A stretch of 64,000 bases of DNA from positions 372,001 to 436,000 of the forward strand of contig NZ_JAHCVK010000002.1 in assembly GCF_018476905.1 (NCBI RefSeq). Direction: 5' to 3'. How positions within the stretch are numbered: the first letter of the stretch is position 1; each line of letters starts with the position of its first letter. Both the position numbers and the translations under genes were made by a program. This document shows, one piece after another, positions 44,987 through 53,244 of this stretch. The notes under the pieces are model-generated. The model saw only the letters and a program-made list of their open reading frames with translations. It was not told where the DNA came from and did not search any database. This DNA is from Geomobilimonas luticola (GTDB lineage Bacteria > Desulfobacterota > Desulfuromonadia > Geobacterales > Geobacteraceae).

Positions 44987-45616
44987 ATGAAAGAAAAAAT
45001 CTTCGTCTTCGGCGCAAGCGGTCATGCCAAGGTGGTAATCGATGTCATCGAACAGCAAGGGGTGTATGATATTGCCTTCCTTGCGGATGATGACCCTGCG
45101 CTGAAGGGAACGCACATTTATGGATACCCGGTGATCGGCGGGAAGGCTGATCTGCTTGCCAGCGGTATCAAGCGGGGCATTGTCGCCATAGGGAGCAACA
45201 AGGCCCGCAGCAGTGTTGCCGCATGGCTGTCGGGCAACGGCTGTGAACTGGTGAGCGCCATTCATCCGTCGGCGCAGCTGGCGCGCGGCGTAACCATAGG
45301 GAATGGCACGGTGGTCATGGCGGGGGCGGTGATCAATTCCGATACCTCCATCGGCTTTGACGTGATCGTGAACACGCGGGCCAGCATCGACCATGACTGC
45401 ATCATCGGCAGCGGCGTGCACATCGCTCCCGGTGTGACCCTGTGCGGGACCGTGGCGGTAGGGGCGGGGAGTTTTGTCTGTGCCGGTTCGACCATCATCC
45501 CCAACCTGACCATCGGCAGCAACGTCACCGTCGGCGCCGGCTCGACGGTCATCAGGGATGTGCCGGATAAAGTGACGGTGGTGGGAAGCCCGGCTAAAGT
45601 TGTAAAGAAATTTTGA
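44987..45616 (+). CDS. PglD/NeuD-like sugar O/N-acetyltransferase
   Basis: 209 residues. N-terminal nucleotide-sugar domain (KIFVFGASGHAKVVIDVIEQ) and a left-handed beta-helix of hexapeptide repeats (GNGTVVMAGAVINSDTSIG, IVNTRASIDHDCIIGSGVHI). The His of DHDC is the catalytic base in PglD. It should acetylate the C4 amino group made by the PglE-like enzyme at 45674. No good ribosome site is visible because repeat DNA precedes it. Confidence 0.92.
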   Translation: MKEKIFVFGASGHAKVVIDVIEQQGVYDIAFLADDDPALKGTHIYGYPVIGGKADLLASGIKRGIVAIGSNKARSSVAAWLSGNGCELVSAIHPSAQLARGVTIGNGTVVMAGAVINSDTSIGFDVIVNTRASIDHDCIIGSGVHIAPGVTLCGTVAVGAGSFVCAGSTIIPNLTIGSNVTVGAGSTVIRDVPDKVTVVGSPAKVVKKF

Positions 45617-45664
45617 CCCAGACTGCGGGCCTAAAGAGTTTTGGATTTTGAATTTTGAATTGAA
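45614..45664 (+). repeat. Inverted GGCCCGCAG/AATTCAAAATTC repeat
   Basis: TTGACCCAGACTGCGGGCCT, AAAGAGTTTTGGATTTTGAA and TTTTGAATTGAA fill the gap between the PglD- and PglE-like genes. The TGA of the acetyltransferase is the first part of the element. Confidence 0.8.
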
Positions 45665-45673
45665 GGCGTGACT

Positions 45674-46915
45674 ATGAATTCGAAAAAACTTGCTATAGAT
45701 GGCGGTACACCTGTCCGCTCTACCCCTTTCGCCCCCTGGCCCTTCTTCGATGCCGATGAAATAGCTGCTGCAACGGCCCCCTTGCAGTCCGGCAAGGTCA
45801 ATTACTGGACTGGGACGGAAGGGCGGGAGTTCGAGAAAGAATTCGCCGCCTTTGCCGGCTGTCGCCACGCCATTGCCCTGGCCAACGGTACGGTGGCGCT
45901 GGAACTGGCCCTGTACGCTTTGGGGATCGGTCCCGGCGACGAGGTGATCACCACCAGCCGCACCTTCATCGCCTCGGCCAGTTGCATCGTCATGCGCGGC
46001 GCGACGCCGGTCATTGCCGACGTGGACCCGGTCAGCCAGAACGTGACTGCCGATACCATCCGCCCTTGCATCACCCCCCGCACGAAAGCTATCATCGCCG
46101 TTCACCTGGCCGGTTGGCCGTGCGACATGGATCCGATCCTGGAGTTGGCCCGGCAGCGCGGCCTCAAGGTCATCGAGGACTGTGCCCAGTGCCACGGCGC
46201 GACGTATAAGGGGCGGCCGGTCGGGTCGCTGGGTGACGTGGCGGCTTTTTCCTTCTGCCAGGACAAGATCATGACCACGGGAGGGGAGGGGGGTATGCTG
46301 ACCACCAACGACCCTGCCCTATGGGAACGGGCCTGGGCATTCAAGGACCACGGCAAGAGTTTCGATGCGGTCTACAATCGCCAGCACCCACCCGGATTCC
46401 GCTGGCTCCACGAATCCTTTGGCACCAACTGGCGGATGACCGAGATGCAGTCGGCCATCGGCCGGGTGCAGCTGCGCAAGCTCCCCGAGTGGACCCGCAT
46501 CCGCAATCGCCACGCCGCCATCCTCACCGAAGGATTCTCGCACATCCCGGCCCTGCGGCTCACCATCCCACCGCCAGAGATCGGCCACGCCTATTACAAA
46601 TACTACGTCTTCCTCCGCCCGGGAACGTTCGAGAATTCAAAATTCAAAATTCAAAATTCAAAATTCCCATCTTTTCGGGATAGGGCCATGGCGGCAATTA
46701 ACGCCGAAGGTATACCCTGCTTCAGCGGCAGTTGCAGCGAGATCTACCTGGAGAAGGCGTTCGACGGCCTGCGGCCCATGGAGCGGTTGCCCGTGGCAAA
46801 GGAACTGGGGGAGACGAGTTTGATGTTCCTGGTGCATCCGACTCTGGGCGACGAGGATATGCGGGACACGGTTCGGGCTGTGGAGAAGGTTATGAAGGCA
46901 GTTTTGAGTTCTTAG
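45674..46915 (+). CDS. PglE-like PLP aminotransferase with repeat insertion
   Basis: 413 residues of the DegT/DnrJ family: WTGTEGREFEKEFAAFAGCR, EDCAQCHGATYKG and the PLP-Lys motif SFCQDKIMTTGGEGG. It should aminate UDP-4-keto-6-deoxy-GlcNAc made by the PglF-like enzyme. Near residues 319-331 the sequence NSKFKIQNSKFP is encoded by AATTCAAAATTC repeats (46631-46668) and interrupts the C-terminal domain between YYKYYVFLRPG and the following helix. Whether the enzyme tolerates this is unknown. Start chosen at the ATG 45674; a GTG lies at 45668. Confidence 0.92.
   Translation: MNSKKLAIDGGTPVRSTPFAPWPFFDADEIAAATAPLQSGKVNYWTGTEGREFEKEFAAFAGCRHAIALANGTVALELALYALGIGPGDEVITTSRTFIASASCIVMRGATPVIADVDPVSQNVTADTIRPCITPRTKAIIAVHLAGWPCDMDPILELARQRGLKVIEDCAQCHGATYKGRPVGSLGDVAAFSFCQDKIMTTGGEGGMLTTNDPALWERAWAFKDHGKSFDAVYNRQHPPGFRWLHESFGTNWRMTEMQSAIGRVQLRKLPEWTRIRNRHAAILTEGFSHIPALRLTIPPPEIGHAYYKYYVFLRPGTFENSKFKIQNSKFPSFRDRAMAAINAEGIPCFSGSCSEIYLEKAFDGLRPMERLPVAKELGETSLMFLVHPTLGDEDMRDTVRAVEKVMKAVLSS
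46631..46668 (+). repeat. In-frame AATTCAAAATTC array in the aminotransferase gene
   Basis: Four AATTCAAA units in tandem, reading frame kept, encoding NSKFKIQNSKF. The same peptide is inserted in the PHP phosphatase. Confidence 0.88.
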
Positions 46916-47240
46916 TTTTGAGTTTTGAGTTAAGGGCTTTTGACGCAGAGGCGCAAAGACGCAGGGAAAAACCGTGGCGAAAAACTTGTCTCAGAGCATA
47001 ACCCCCCTCAATCCCCCCTTATCTAAGGGGGGAAGCGAGCGGAGCGGAGCAGGGGGGGTACTGATTCTCTCCGCGTGCTCTAGTGAACGGAGCGAACGGG
47101 CGAGAGAAAGACAGTTTTGAATTTTGAGTTTTGAGTTGAAACCCGGATCCCAGGTCCCGAGTCCCGGTCTGCGGATTGACAAACCGCTCTGTCAATAGTA
47201 CTATTAACCGCACGGTGACAAGTCTTGTCGGAGGTGCGGT
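46916..47240 (+). repeat. Repeat-filled intergenic region before a TA pair
   Basis: Holds AGTTTTGAGTTTTGAGTT, CGCAGAGGCGCAAAGACGCA, a 44-base unit at 46997-47040 containing the perfect hairpin CCCCCCTTATCTAAGGGGGG, then TCTCCGCGTGCTCTAGTGA, GCGAACGGGCGAGAG, AATTTTGAGTT and GATCCCAGGTCCCGAGTCCC. The 44-base unit recurs identically at 47787-47830, on the other side of the TA pair. TTGACA at 47177 may be a -35 box for the TA genes. Confidence 0.85.
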
Positions 47241-47501
47241 GTGAAGACGATTGCTGCGAACGAGTTGAAGACCAAAGGTGTCTCTTCCATCGAGAAGGCC
47301 CTTGAAGAGAATGGTGAGGCAATCATTTCGGTGCGTGGCCAGGACCGCTATGTGGTCATGGCCATGGAGGAGTACAACCGGTTGCGGGTCTGCGAACTGG
47401 AAGCCGCGCTTTACGAAACCCGCCAGCAACTGGCTGCCGGTGAGTTCGTGGAGGAGAGCGTGGAGGAGCATATCGCGCGGATCAGGCCTGCCGCGAAATG
47501 A
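47241..47501 (+). CDS. Phd/YefM-family antitoxin
   Basis: 86 residues from GTG with GGAGGTG upstream. Phd/YefM start KTIAANELKTKGVSSIEKAL, then ISVRGQDRYVVMAMEEYNRL. The N-terminal half should bind the operator and the C-terminal tail (EESVEEHIARIRPAAK) the toxin. Overlaps the toxin gene by four bases. Confidence 0.9.
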   Translation: MKTIAANELKTKGVSSIEKALEENGEAIISVRGQDRYVVMAMEEYNRLRVCELEAALYETRQQLAAGEFVEESVEEHIARIRPAAK

Positions 47502-47773
47502 GCTTCCGCATCGTCTATACCCATAGCTATCTGAAACGCGCCGCGAAGTTCATCAAGCGTCATCCCGAACTCCTCCCCCAGTACGAAAAGACCCTCAAAC
47601 TGCTGGAACTCAATCCGATGCATCCGTCATTGCGGCTGCATCGCCTGGGCGGCCCCCTGCGGGACCTCCATTCCGTGTCGATCAACATCAGTTACCGCAT
47701 CACCCTGGAATTTGTGCTGGAAGACGGGAAGATCGTCCCCGTGAATGTCGGCAGCCATGATGAGGTGTATTGA
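47498..47773 (+). CDS. YafQ/RelE-family mRNA interferase toxin
   Basis: 91 residues. FRIVYTHSYLKRAAKFIKRH, then PSLRLHRLGGPLRDLHSVSI and NISYRITLEF with a closing GSHDEVY, the pattern of YafQ/RelE toxins whose C-terminal His acts in mRNA cleavage. Coupled to the Phd-type antitoxin. Confidence 0.9.
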   Translation: MSFRIVYTHSYLKRAAKFIKRHPELLPQYEKTLKLLELNPMHPSLRLHRLGGPLRDLHSVSINISYRITLEFVLEDGKIVPVNVGSHDEVY

Positions 47774-47786
47774 AAAGACAGTAAAC

Positions 47787-47830
47787 CATAACCCCCCTCA
47801 ATCCCCCCTTATCTAAGGGGGGAAGCGAGC
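47787..47830 (+). repeat. Second copy of the 44-base unit flanking the TA pair
   Basis: Identical to 46997-47040 as far as read, in the same orientation, 790 bases apart. TCTCCGCGTGCTCGCTGCGTT and GGTCCTTTAGGCCCG remnants follow to about 47935. GCACAA (47973) and TTGTGC (47991) form a small inverted repeat at the start of the next gene. Confidence 0.85.
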
Positions 47831-48004
47831 AGAGCGGGTTACAGCTTCTCTCCGCGTGCTCGCTGCGTTCAAGGTGTTACCGGTCCTTTAGGCCCGTTTC
47901 TTGGTTCCGAGTACCGGCTGTTTTAAATTCCCTCACATATTTTTACATTTCAGGCACTATTTATATTGTACTGCACAAAATATTGATTTATTGTGCATAA
48001 CGTC

Positions 48005-49285
48005 ATGAAGAATATCGTAATGAGTCATAAAGTTGAGCGCGACGAGCTGCTGAAGGGTAGCTTCGTCCCGCGTGCAGGTCTTGCTGAAGCGGTGCAGAGC
48101 ATGGCCGGCGGACTGATCAAGGTTGTTATCGGGCCGCGCCGCGCCGGTAAATCGGTCTTTGCCCTGCAGATGCTGACAGCTGCAACCGGTGCCGACTTCG
48201 CCTACGTTAATTTCGATGATGAGCGCCTGATGCAGCCGCTGGATCTGGATGAACTGCTGAAGGCCATGATTCAGGTATACGGCGACAACCGAACCATCTT
48301 TTTTGATGAGATCCAGAACGTGACGGGATGGGAGCTGTTTGTCAACCGGCTGCAGCGGCGCGGTTACAACATTGTCCTGACCGGTTCCAATGCCCACCTC
48401 CTGAGCCGTGAACTTTCCACACACCTGACCGGCCGCTATCGTGAATTTCGCCTTCTGCCGTTTTCTTTTGCCGAATTCCTGGCTGCCCGCTCCTTTGTGG
48501 TGGATGAAACCCTGGCTGCGACCGAACGGCAGGGACTGATACTGAAACAGCTGGACGATTTCCTGCGAATCGGCGGTTTCCCTGAGGTGGTGGTGCGGGG
48601 GACCGAGCCGGCCGGATATCTGACGGCTCTTTTCGACGGTATTCTCTTCAAGGATGTGGTCAAGCGTTACGGTGTACGTTACTCAGCCAAACTACACGAT
48701 GTGGGGCGCTGGCTGATCGGCAATGTTGCGCGGGAATACACCTGCACCAGCCTGAAAAACGCCCTTGCGTTCCGCAGCGTCCATACGGTTGAAAACTATG
48801 TGTCATACCTGGTGGAGGCTTTTCTCTTCATGTCGGTGACGCGGTATTCACCCAAGGCAAAGGTGCGCATGTCGGCACCCCGTAAGATATACGCCTACGA
48901 TACCGGGATGGTCAATGCGGTGCGCTTCCGCACCGGCAGCGATGCCGGACGGCTTCTGGAAAATCTGGTGGCGGTGGAATGGTACCGGCGGGGAGTCGAG
49001 TTTTTTTCTTATAGGACTGGCGGCGGCAAGGAGGTGGACTTTGCCGTGCGGACAATTTCCGGAGCATTCAGCCTGTTTCAGGTCTGTTACGACCTGTCGG
49101 ATGCGAAAACCCGCAAAAGGGAGTTTGCGGCTTTAGCCAAGGCTGCTGATGAATTCGGCGTTGCGGGTGGTACGGTGCTGACCTGGGACGAAGAGGGCGA
49201 GGAACTGCTCGGCGACTGCCGGATATTGCTGATACCGGTCTGGAAATGGTTGTTAGGGCAGACTAAAGGCAATTATGAAGTATGA
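48005..49285 (+). CDS. AAA/DUF4143-family ATPase
   Basis: 426 residues from the ATG at 48005; a GTG at 47993 and an ATG at 48020 are alternatives and no clear ribosome site decides. Walker A VVIGPRRAGKSVFALQ, Walker B TIFFDEIQNV, sensor LTGSNAHLLSREL, then the C-terminal domain with EYTCTSLKNALAF, the motif YAYDTGMVNAV, and GGGKEVDFAV, a PD-(D/E)xK-like nuclease remnant. This family is frequent in mobile and repeat-rich DNA; the role is unknown. Confidence 0.9.
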   Translation: MKNIVMSHKVERDELLKGSFVPRAGLAEAVQSMAGGLIKVVIGPRRAGKSVFALQMLTAATGADFAYVNFDDERLMQPLDLDELLKAMIQVYGDNRTIFFDEIQNVTGWELFVNRLQRRGYNIVLTGSNAHLLSRELSTHLTGRYREFRLLPFSFAEFLAARSFVVDETLAATERQGLILKQLDDFLRIGGFPEVVVRGTEPAGYLTALFDGILFKDVVKRYGVRYSAKLHDVGRWLIGNVAREYTCTSLKNALAFRSVHTVENYVSYLVEAFLFMSVTRYSPKAKVRMSAPRKIYAYDTGMVNAVRFRTGSDAGRLLENLVAVEWYRRGVEFFSYRTGGGKEVDFAVRTISGAFSLFQVCYDLSDAKTRKREFAALAKAADEFGVAGGTVLTWDEEGEELLGDCRILLIPVWKWLLGQTKGNYEV

Positions 49286-49609
49286 ATTGACGGCTCGTTC
49301 CAGGTTTTGGAAGTTACCGGTCCCCGGTCCCGGAAGTTAGAGCGAACGGGCGTGAGGTAAAGGTTCAACTTGGGGTTTCTGTTTATATGTTGAAATCTCG
49401 TTGTTACCGGTCCCCGGTCCCGAGTCCCGAGTCCCGGTCTCCCGTCATTTCACGGCATGCAATTTCCCTGTTAGTGCTGACATACAGTTCCTGGAAATAT
49501 TTCCGTTGTAAATCAGCCCCTTATAATTGTTGGGATTTTTCTCATTTTTGGTGTAAGTATTGCTTGTTTTACTCTGATTTAATTTTCATGTAATATTGGA
49601 CACTAGCCC
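49286..49609 (+). repeat. Repeat remnants and likely promoter before the PglF-like gene
   Basis: 49310-49440 holds GGTCCCCGGTCCCGGAAG, AGAGCGAACGGGCGTGAGG and a tandem CCCGAGTCCCGAGTCCCGG. From 49480 the DNA becomes A+T-rich. TTTACT (about 49568) and TAATAT (49591) lie 17 bases apart and could be a weak promoter for the gene at 49610. No gene is seen. Confidence 0.65.
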
Positions 49610-51562
49610 ATGCCCCCTGCCTCTTCCAACCCCCACAAGTACGCCCTGATCGACCCGGAAACCCTCTGGGACCGCCTCCGGAGGCCGTCGGCCCTGAAGC
49701 GCTTCCTCTTCTTTTTCCTGGGGGATATCCTGCTGATCGCCCTGTCCCTCTACCTCGCCTTCGCCTTCCGCTTCGACTTCAGGATAGCCCCCCCTTTCCG
49801 CCATCTCCTTCTGGATGCCCTTCCCCTGTTCATCCTGGCAAAGCTCGTGCTGCTCGCCCTTGCCCGGGTCTACCGGATGACCTGGCGGTTCGTCGGCCTG
49901 AGCGACCTGTTCAACATCGGCATCGCCCTGTTCGCCGCCGAGGCGGCGCTCATGGCCTACATCTACATGCCCCTGTCGGTGGACACCCACAGCCACCTCC
50001 ACCCGGACGGGTTCCCCCGGAGCGTGTTCTTCATCGATCTCGTCCTGTCGTTCATCCTCATCAGCGCCCTGCGCATCTCCCGCCGGATCTACCTGGAGGT
50101 GATCCGGAAGAAGACGAACTTCGTCCAGGGGAAGCGGACCCTGATCGTCGGGGCGGGGGTGACGGGGGAGCTGGTGCTGCGGGACATGGCCCAGCGGGAC
50201 TTCGCCGAGTTCTACCCGGTCGGCTTCCTGGACGACAACCCCATGAAGGTGGGGTCCTATATCCACGGGGTGCGGGTGCTGGGGGTGACGGACCGGCTGG
50301 CGGAGGCGGTGAAGCGGCGCGACGTGGAGGTGGTGATCATCGCCATCCCGTCGACCCATTACAAGGCGCTGCGCAAGATCCACCACGCCGCCCGGGAGGC
50401 GGGGATCCAGCGGATCAAGATCGTCCCCCAGATGTACAAGCACCATGAACGGTTCGAGGTGCACCTGAAGGACCTGAGCGAAATCAGCATCGAGGACCTG
50501 ATCGGCCGGCAGGCGGTGGAGGTGGAGTACGACCGGATCGAGCAGCTGTTGACCGGCAAGGCGATCATGGTGACCGGCGCCTGCGGCTCCATCGGCGCGG
50601 AGATCGTCCGCCAGGTCTGCGGCTTCAAGCCGGCCAGCCTGATCCTTTTCGAGATCGACGAGACGGAACTGCACAACCTGCGCCTGCAGCTGAACCGCAG
50701 TTTTCCCGACATGGCTGACCGGCTCCACTACGTGGTGGGGGATGTGCGGGATGCCGAGCGGGTAGGGGGGGTGATCGGGACCCACCGCCCCCAGATGGTG
50801 TTCCATGCCGCCGCCTACAAGCATGTGCCGATGATGGAGGACAACTCGTCGGAAGCGGTGAAGGTGAACGTCTTCGGCACCCGCAACCTGGCCCGGGCCT
50901 GCCTGCAGTACGGGGTGGAGCGGTTCGTCATGATCTCCACCGACAAGGCGGTGATGCCGACGAGCATCATGGGGGCGACCAAGCGGGTGGCGGAGTACAT
51001 CTGCACCGCCTTCAGCCGGGAAGGGGGGACGGAGTTCACCTCGGTCCGGTTCGGCAACGTGCTCGGGAGCCGGGGGAGCGTGCTGCCGCTGTTCATGGAG
51101 CAGCTCAAACGGGGCGGCCCCCTGACGGTGACCGACCGGGAGATGCAGCGCTACTTCATGACCATCCCCGAGGCGGTCTCCCTGGTGCTCCAGGCGGCGG
51201 TCATCGGGAAGAACGGGGAGGTGCTGGTGCTGGACATGGGGGAGCCGGTGCGGGTGGTGGAGCTGGCGGAGGAGCTGATCCGCCTGCACGGGCTGAAGCC
51301 GTACGACGACATCCCCATCGAATTCGTGGGGTTGCGGCCGGGGGAGAAGCTGTTCGAGGAGATCCTGACCGCCGAGGAGGGGACGGAGGCGACCCGCCAC
51401 CAGAAGGTGTTCGTGGCCCGGAACAGCGCCGCCCATACCCCCGACGAGATCGACCGGATGCTGGCGGAGTTCGCCGCCCTGCCCGACACGGCGCCGGGAA
51501 TGGACGGCGGGCAGGTGGTGAAGGAGCTGCTGATGCGGCATGTGCAGCATTACAAGCGGTAA
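49610..51562 (+). CDS. PglF/WbpM-like membrane NDP-sugar 4,6-dehydratase
   Basis: 650 residues. Four N-terminal transmembrane helices, a CoA-binding-like Rossmann domain (LIVGAGVTGELVLRDMAQRD), then the extended SDR domain: VTGACGSIGAEIVRQ, HAAAYKHVPMMEDN and STDKAVMPTSIMGATKR, where Met replaces the catalytic Tyr as is usual in PglF/WbpM. It makes UDP-4-keto-6-deoxy-GlcNAc for the PglE- and PglD-like enzymes. It is separated from them by the TA/ATPase insert. The gene is high in G+C. Confidence 0.95.
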   Translation: MPPASSNPHKYALIDPETLWDRLRRPSALKRFLFFFLGDILLIALSLYLAFAFRFDFRIAPPFRHLLLDALPLFILAKLVLLALARVYRMTWRFVGLSDLFNIGIALFAAEAALMAYIYMPLSVDTHSHLHPDGFPRSVFFIDLVLSFILISALRISRRIYLEVIRKKTNFVQGKRTLIVGAGVTGELVLRDMAQRDFAEFYPVGFLDDNPMKVGSYIHGVRVLGVTDRLAEAVKRRDVEVVIIAIPSTHYKALRKIHHAAREAGIQRIKIVPQMYKHHERFEVHLKDLSEISIEDLIGRQAVEVEYDRIEQLLTGKAIMVTGACGSIGAEIVRQVCGFKPASLILFEIDETELHNLRLQLNRSFPDMADRLHYVVGDVRDAERVGGVIGTHRPQMVFHAAAYKHVPMMEDNSSEAVKVNVFGTRNLARACLQYGVERFVMISTDKAVMPTSIMGATKRVAEYICTAFSREGGTEFTSVRFGNVLGSRGSVLPLFMEQLKRGGPLTVTDREMQRYFMTIPEAVSLVLQAAVIGKNGEVLVLDMGEPVRVVELAEELIRLHGLKPYDDIPIEFVGLRPGEKLFEEILTAEEGTEATRHQKVFVARNSAAHTPDEIDRMLAEFAALPDTAPGMDGGQVVKELLMRHVQHYKR

Positions 51563-51580
51563 GGCCGGGACCGGGGACTC

Positions 51581-51678
51581 GGGACCAGGGACCAGGGACT
51601 AGGGACCAGGGACCAGGGACCAGGGACCAGGGACCAGGGACCAGGGACCAGGGACCAGGGACCAGGGACCAGGGACCC
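51581..51678 (+). repeat. Tandem repeat, 7-base unit GGGACCA, about 14 copies
   Basis: Fourteen head-to-tail units from 51581, with one variant (GGGACTA, third unit) and a final GGGACCC. Around 51730-51780 the related CCCGGTCCCCAGTCCC stretch runs as a loose inverse. The remaining part of 51679-51898 has one AATTCAAAATTG and otherwise no visible gene. Confidence 0.95.
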
Positions 51679-51898
51679 ATAACGTCCAAAACCAGAATAG
51701 TCGTCAATTCAAAATTGCTTTTATGATTTTACTGGTCCCCAGTCCCCGGTCCCCAGTCCCCGGTCCCGGTTTTGCTGGTCCCTGATTTAATTAAATGTTG
51801 GATTTACCGTGTATTTTGTGGTAATGTGCGGCGTCCGGTTGTTAGGACTAGAGCCGGGCCCATGTTCGATTTTATGACGATGACGAGGAGGTGTTTTT

Positions 51899-53020
51899 AT
51901 GACCCAGAGATTTTTTGTGCTGTCGGTGCTGCTGTTGAGCCTGGCCCTGGCCGGGCCGGCCGCTGCCGCCATCAAGGGTGGGGAAGGCTCCCTTACCCTG
52001 GGGGCGGGTGGATATGTCTTCGACGGTCAGGAGCACTTGCATGCCGGGCCGGAACTGCTGGTCCGCCTCGGTTACGACATCACGGAGTACGTGGGGATCG
52101 AAGGCTCCTTCGGCTACGTGAATACGGAAGCGACGCGACGGACGAAATTGAGCGGCTCGGACCTCCAGGCCCATACGTACCTTTACCGGGCCGATGCACT
52201 GTTTTACCTCATGCCCCGTTCGACCTTCGTTCCGTTCCTGGTAGCCGGGGGGGGCGTGAAGCAGGAGATCGGCTCTTCCATGTACGGGAATCGGACCAGT
52301 GCCCTCCTGAACGCGGGAATCGGCGCCAAGCTTTTCGTCAGCGACAACGTTGCCCTGCGGGGTGAGTATCGACAGATCGGAACCACCGATTACGCCCAGC
52401 ACCTGAACTACGAGGCGGCCATGGGGATTACCTGGTACTTCGGCCGGGAGAGCCGTCCGTCTGCGGCACCCAGGGAATGGACGTTGACAGACCCCGCCGC
52501 GATGGCTGCCAAGAGGCCGGCACCGGTACCATCTCCCGAACCCGCACCCGCTGCCGCACCCACGGAGCCGGCAGTCGAGATCAAACCGTCAGAAACCGCA
52601 CCGGTCGCAGAGCCAATGGTACAGCCCGCCGCCAAGCCTGTTGCAGAAGCTGTTCCTCCTGCCGTGCCGGTTGCGCTCGCCGACAAGCAGCCGGAAACGA
52701 TTTATCCCTCGACGACGATCCCGGTCGTCAGGAAGGTCGTGGTGGTGGGGAACACCATCGCCATCCACACCAGTGCCCCGGTCTCATCTTACAAGACCAT
52801 GACCCTGGAGAAACCGGCCCGTCTGGCGATTGACCTTTTCGGCGCCGTCAACGGCATGACGGAGAAGAAAGTCGCGGTGAACCAGATGGATATCAAGGGT
52901 GTGCGGATTGGCACGCATCCGGACAAGGTGCGGGTGGTCATCGACGCAGCCGGCAGCCGCCTGCCTCCCTACCGGCTGGAAAAGAGTGCGACCGGGCTGG
53001 ATCTGGTCATTACGTATTAA
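51899..53020 (+). CDS. OmpA-like beta-barrel protein with C-terminal AMIN domain
   Basis: 373 residues with AGGAGGTG upstream and a signal peptide ending AAA/IKG. Residues of about 22-180 form an 8-strand barrel (GGEGSLTLGAGGYVF, VGIEGSFGYV, LRGEYRQIG, GITWYFG). A Pro/Ala/Glu linker follows (about 185-265), then an AMIN-type domain (RKVVVVGNTIAIHTSAPVSS, KVRVVIDAAG, LDLVITY). AMIN domains target amidases and secretins to peptidoglycan. The fusion would tie the outer membrane to the cell wall. A terminator follows. Confidence 0.85.
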   Translation: MTQRFFVLSVLLLSLALAGPAAAAIKGGEGSLTLGAGGYVFDGQEHLHAGPELLVRLGYDITEYVGIEGSFGYVNTEATRRTKLSGSDLQAHTYLYRADALFYLMPRSTFVPFLVAGGGVKQEIGSSMYGNRTSALLNAGIGAKLFVSDNVALRGEYRQIGTTDYAQHLNYEAAMGITWYFGRESRPSAAPREWTLTDPAAMAAKRPAPVPSPEPAPAAAPTEPAVEIKPSETAPVAEPMVQPAAKPVAEAVPPAVPVALADKQPETIYPSTTIPVVRKVVVVGNTIAIHTSAPVSSYKTMTLEKPARLAIDLFGAVNGMTEKKVAVNQMDIKGVRIGTHPDKVRVVIDAAGSRLPPYRLEKSATGLDLVITY

Positions 53021-53046
53021 GCTTAGTTTTGAGTTTGAATGTTCTA

Positions 53047-53079
53047 AAGCCAGGCCGGGATATCCCGCCTGGCTTTTTG
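53047..53079 (+). terminator. Intrinsic terminator
   Basis: AGCCAGGC...GCCTGGCT with an inner CGGGATATCCCG closes a strong stem, followed by TTTTT. It ends the barrel/AMIN gene and so the polysaccharide region. Confidence 0.9.
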
Positions 53080-53131
53080 CCTTTACAATCGGGACACGGG
53101 TGGGCTAAGAATAGAAAGGCAATTTGAGTTA

Positions 53132-53225
53132 TGAATTTTGATCAAAACTGCGGGCCTGAAGAATGTTGAGTTAACGACGTTCCGGATTTAGAAGTTACCG
53201 GTCCCGGGTCCCTGGTTCCGGCCTC
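53132..53225 (+). repeat. Interspersed repeat before galE
   Basis: TTTGATCAAAACTGCGGGCC, TGAAGAATGTTGAGTT and a GGTCCCGGGTCCCTGGTTCC tail: a diverged copy of the element found at 16218 and 45614. Confidence 0.75.
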
Positions 53226-53244
53226 TAAGAAAGGATTTTGCTCC

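Noticed and set aside
49586-51550. Very long minus-strand open frame (654 codons) opposite the PglF-like gene
   Set aside because: It is the mirror of a high-G+C coding gene with strong family motifs; the antisense translation is rich in His, Arg and Pro and has no domain, signal or ribosome site.
51581-51678. CRISPR array
   Set aside because: The 7-base units are contiguous without spacers and no cas gene is present.
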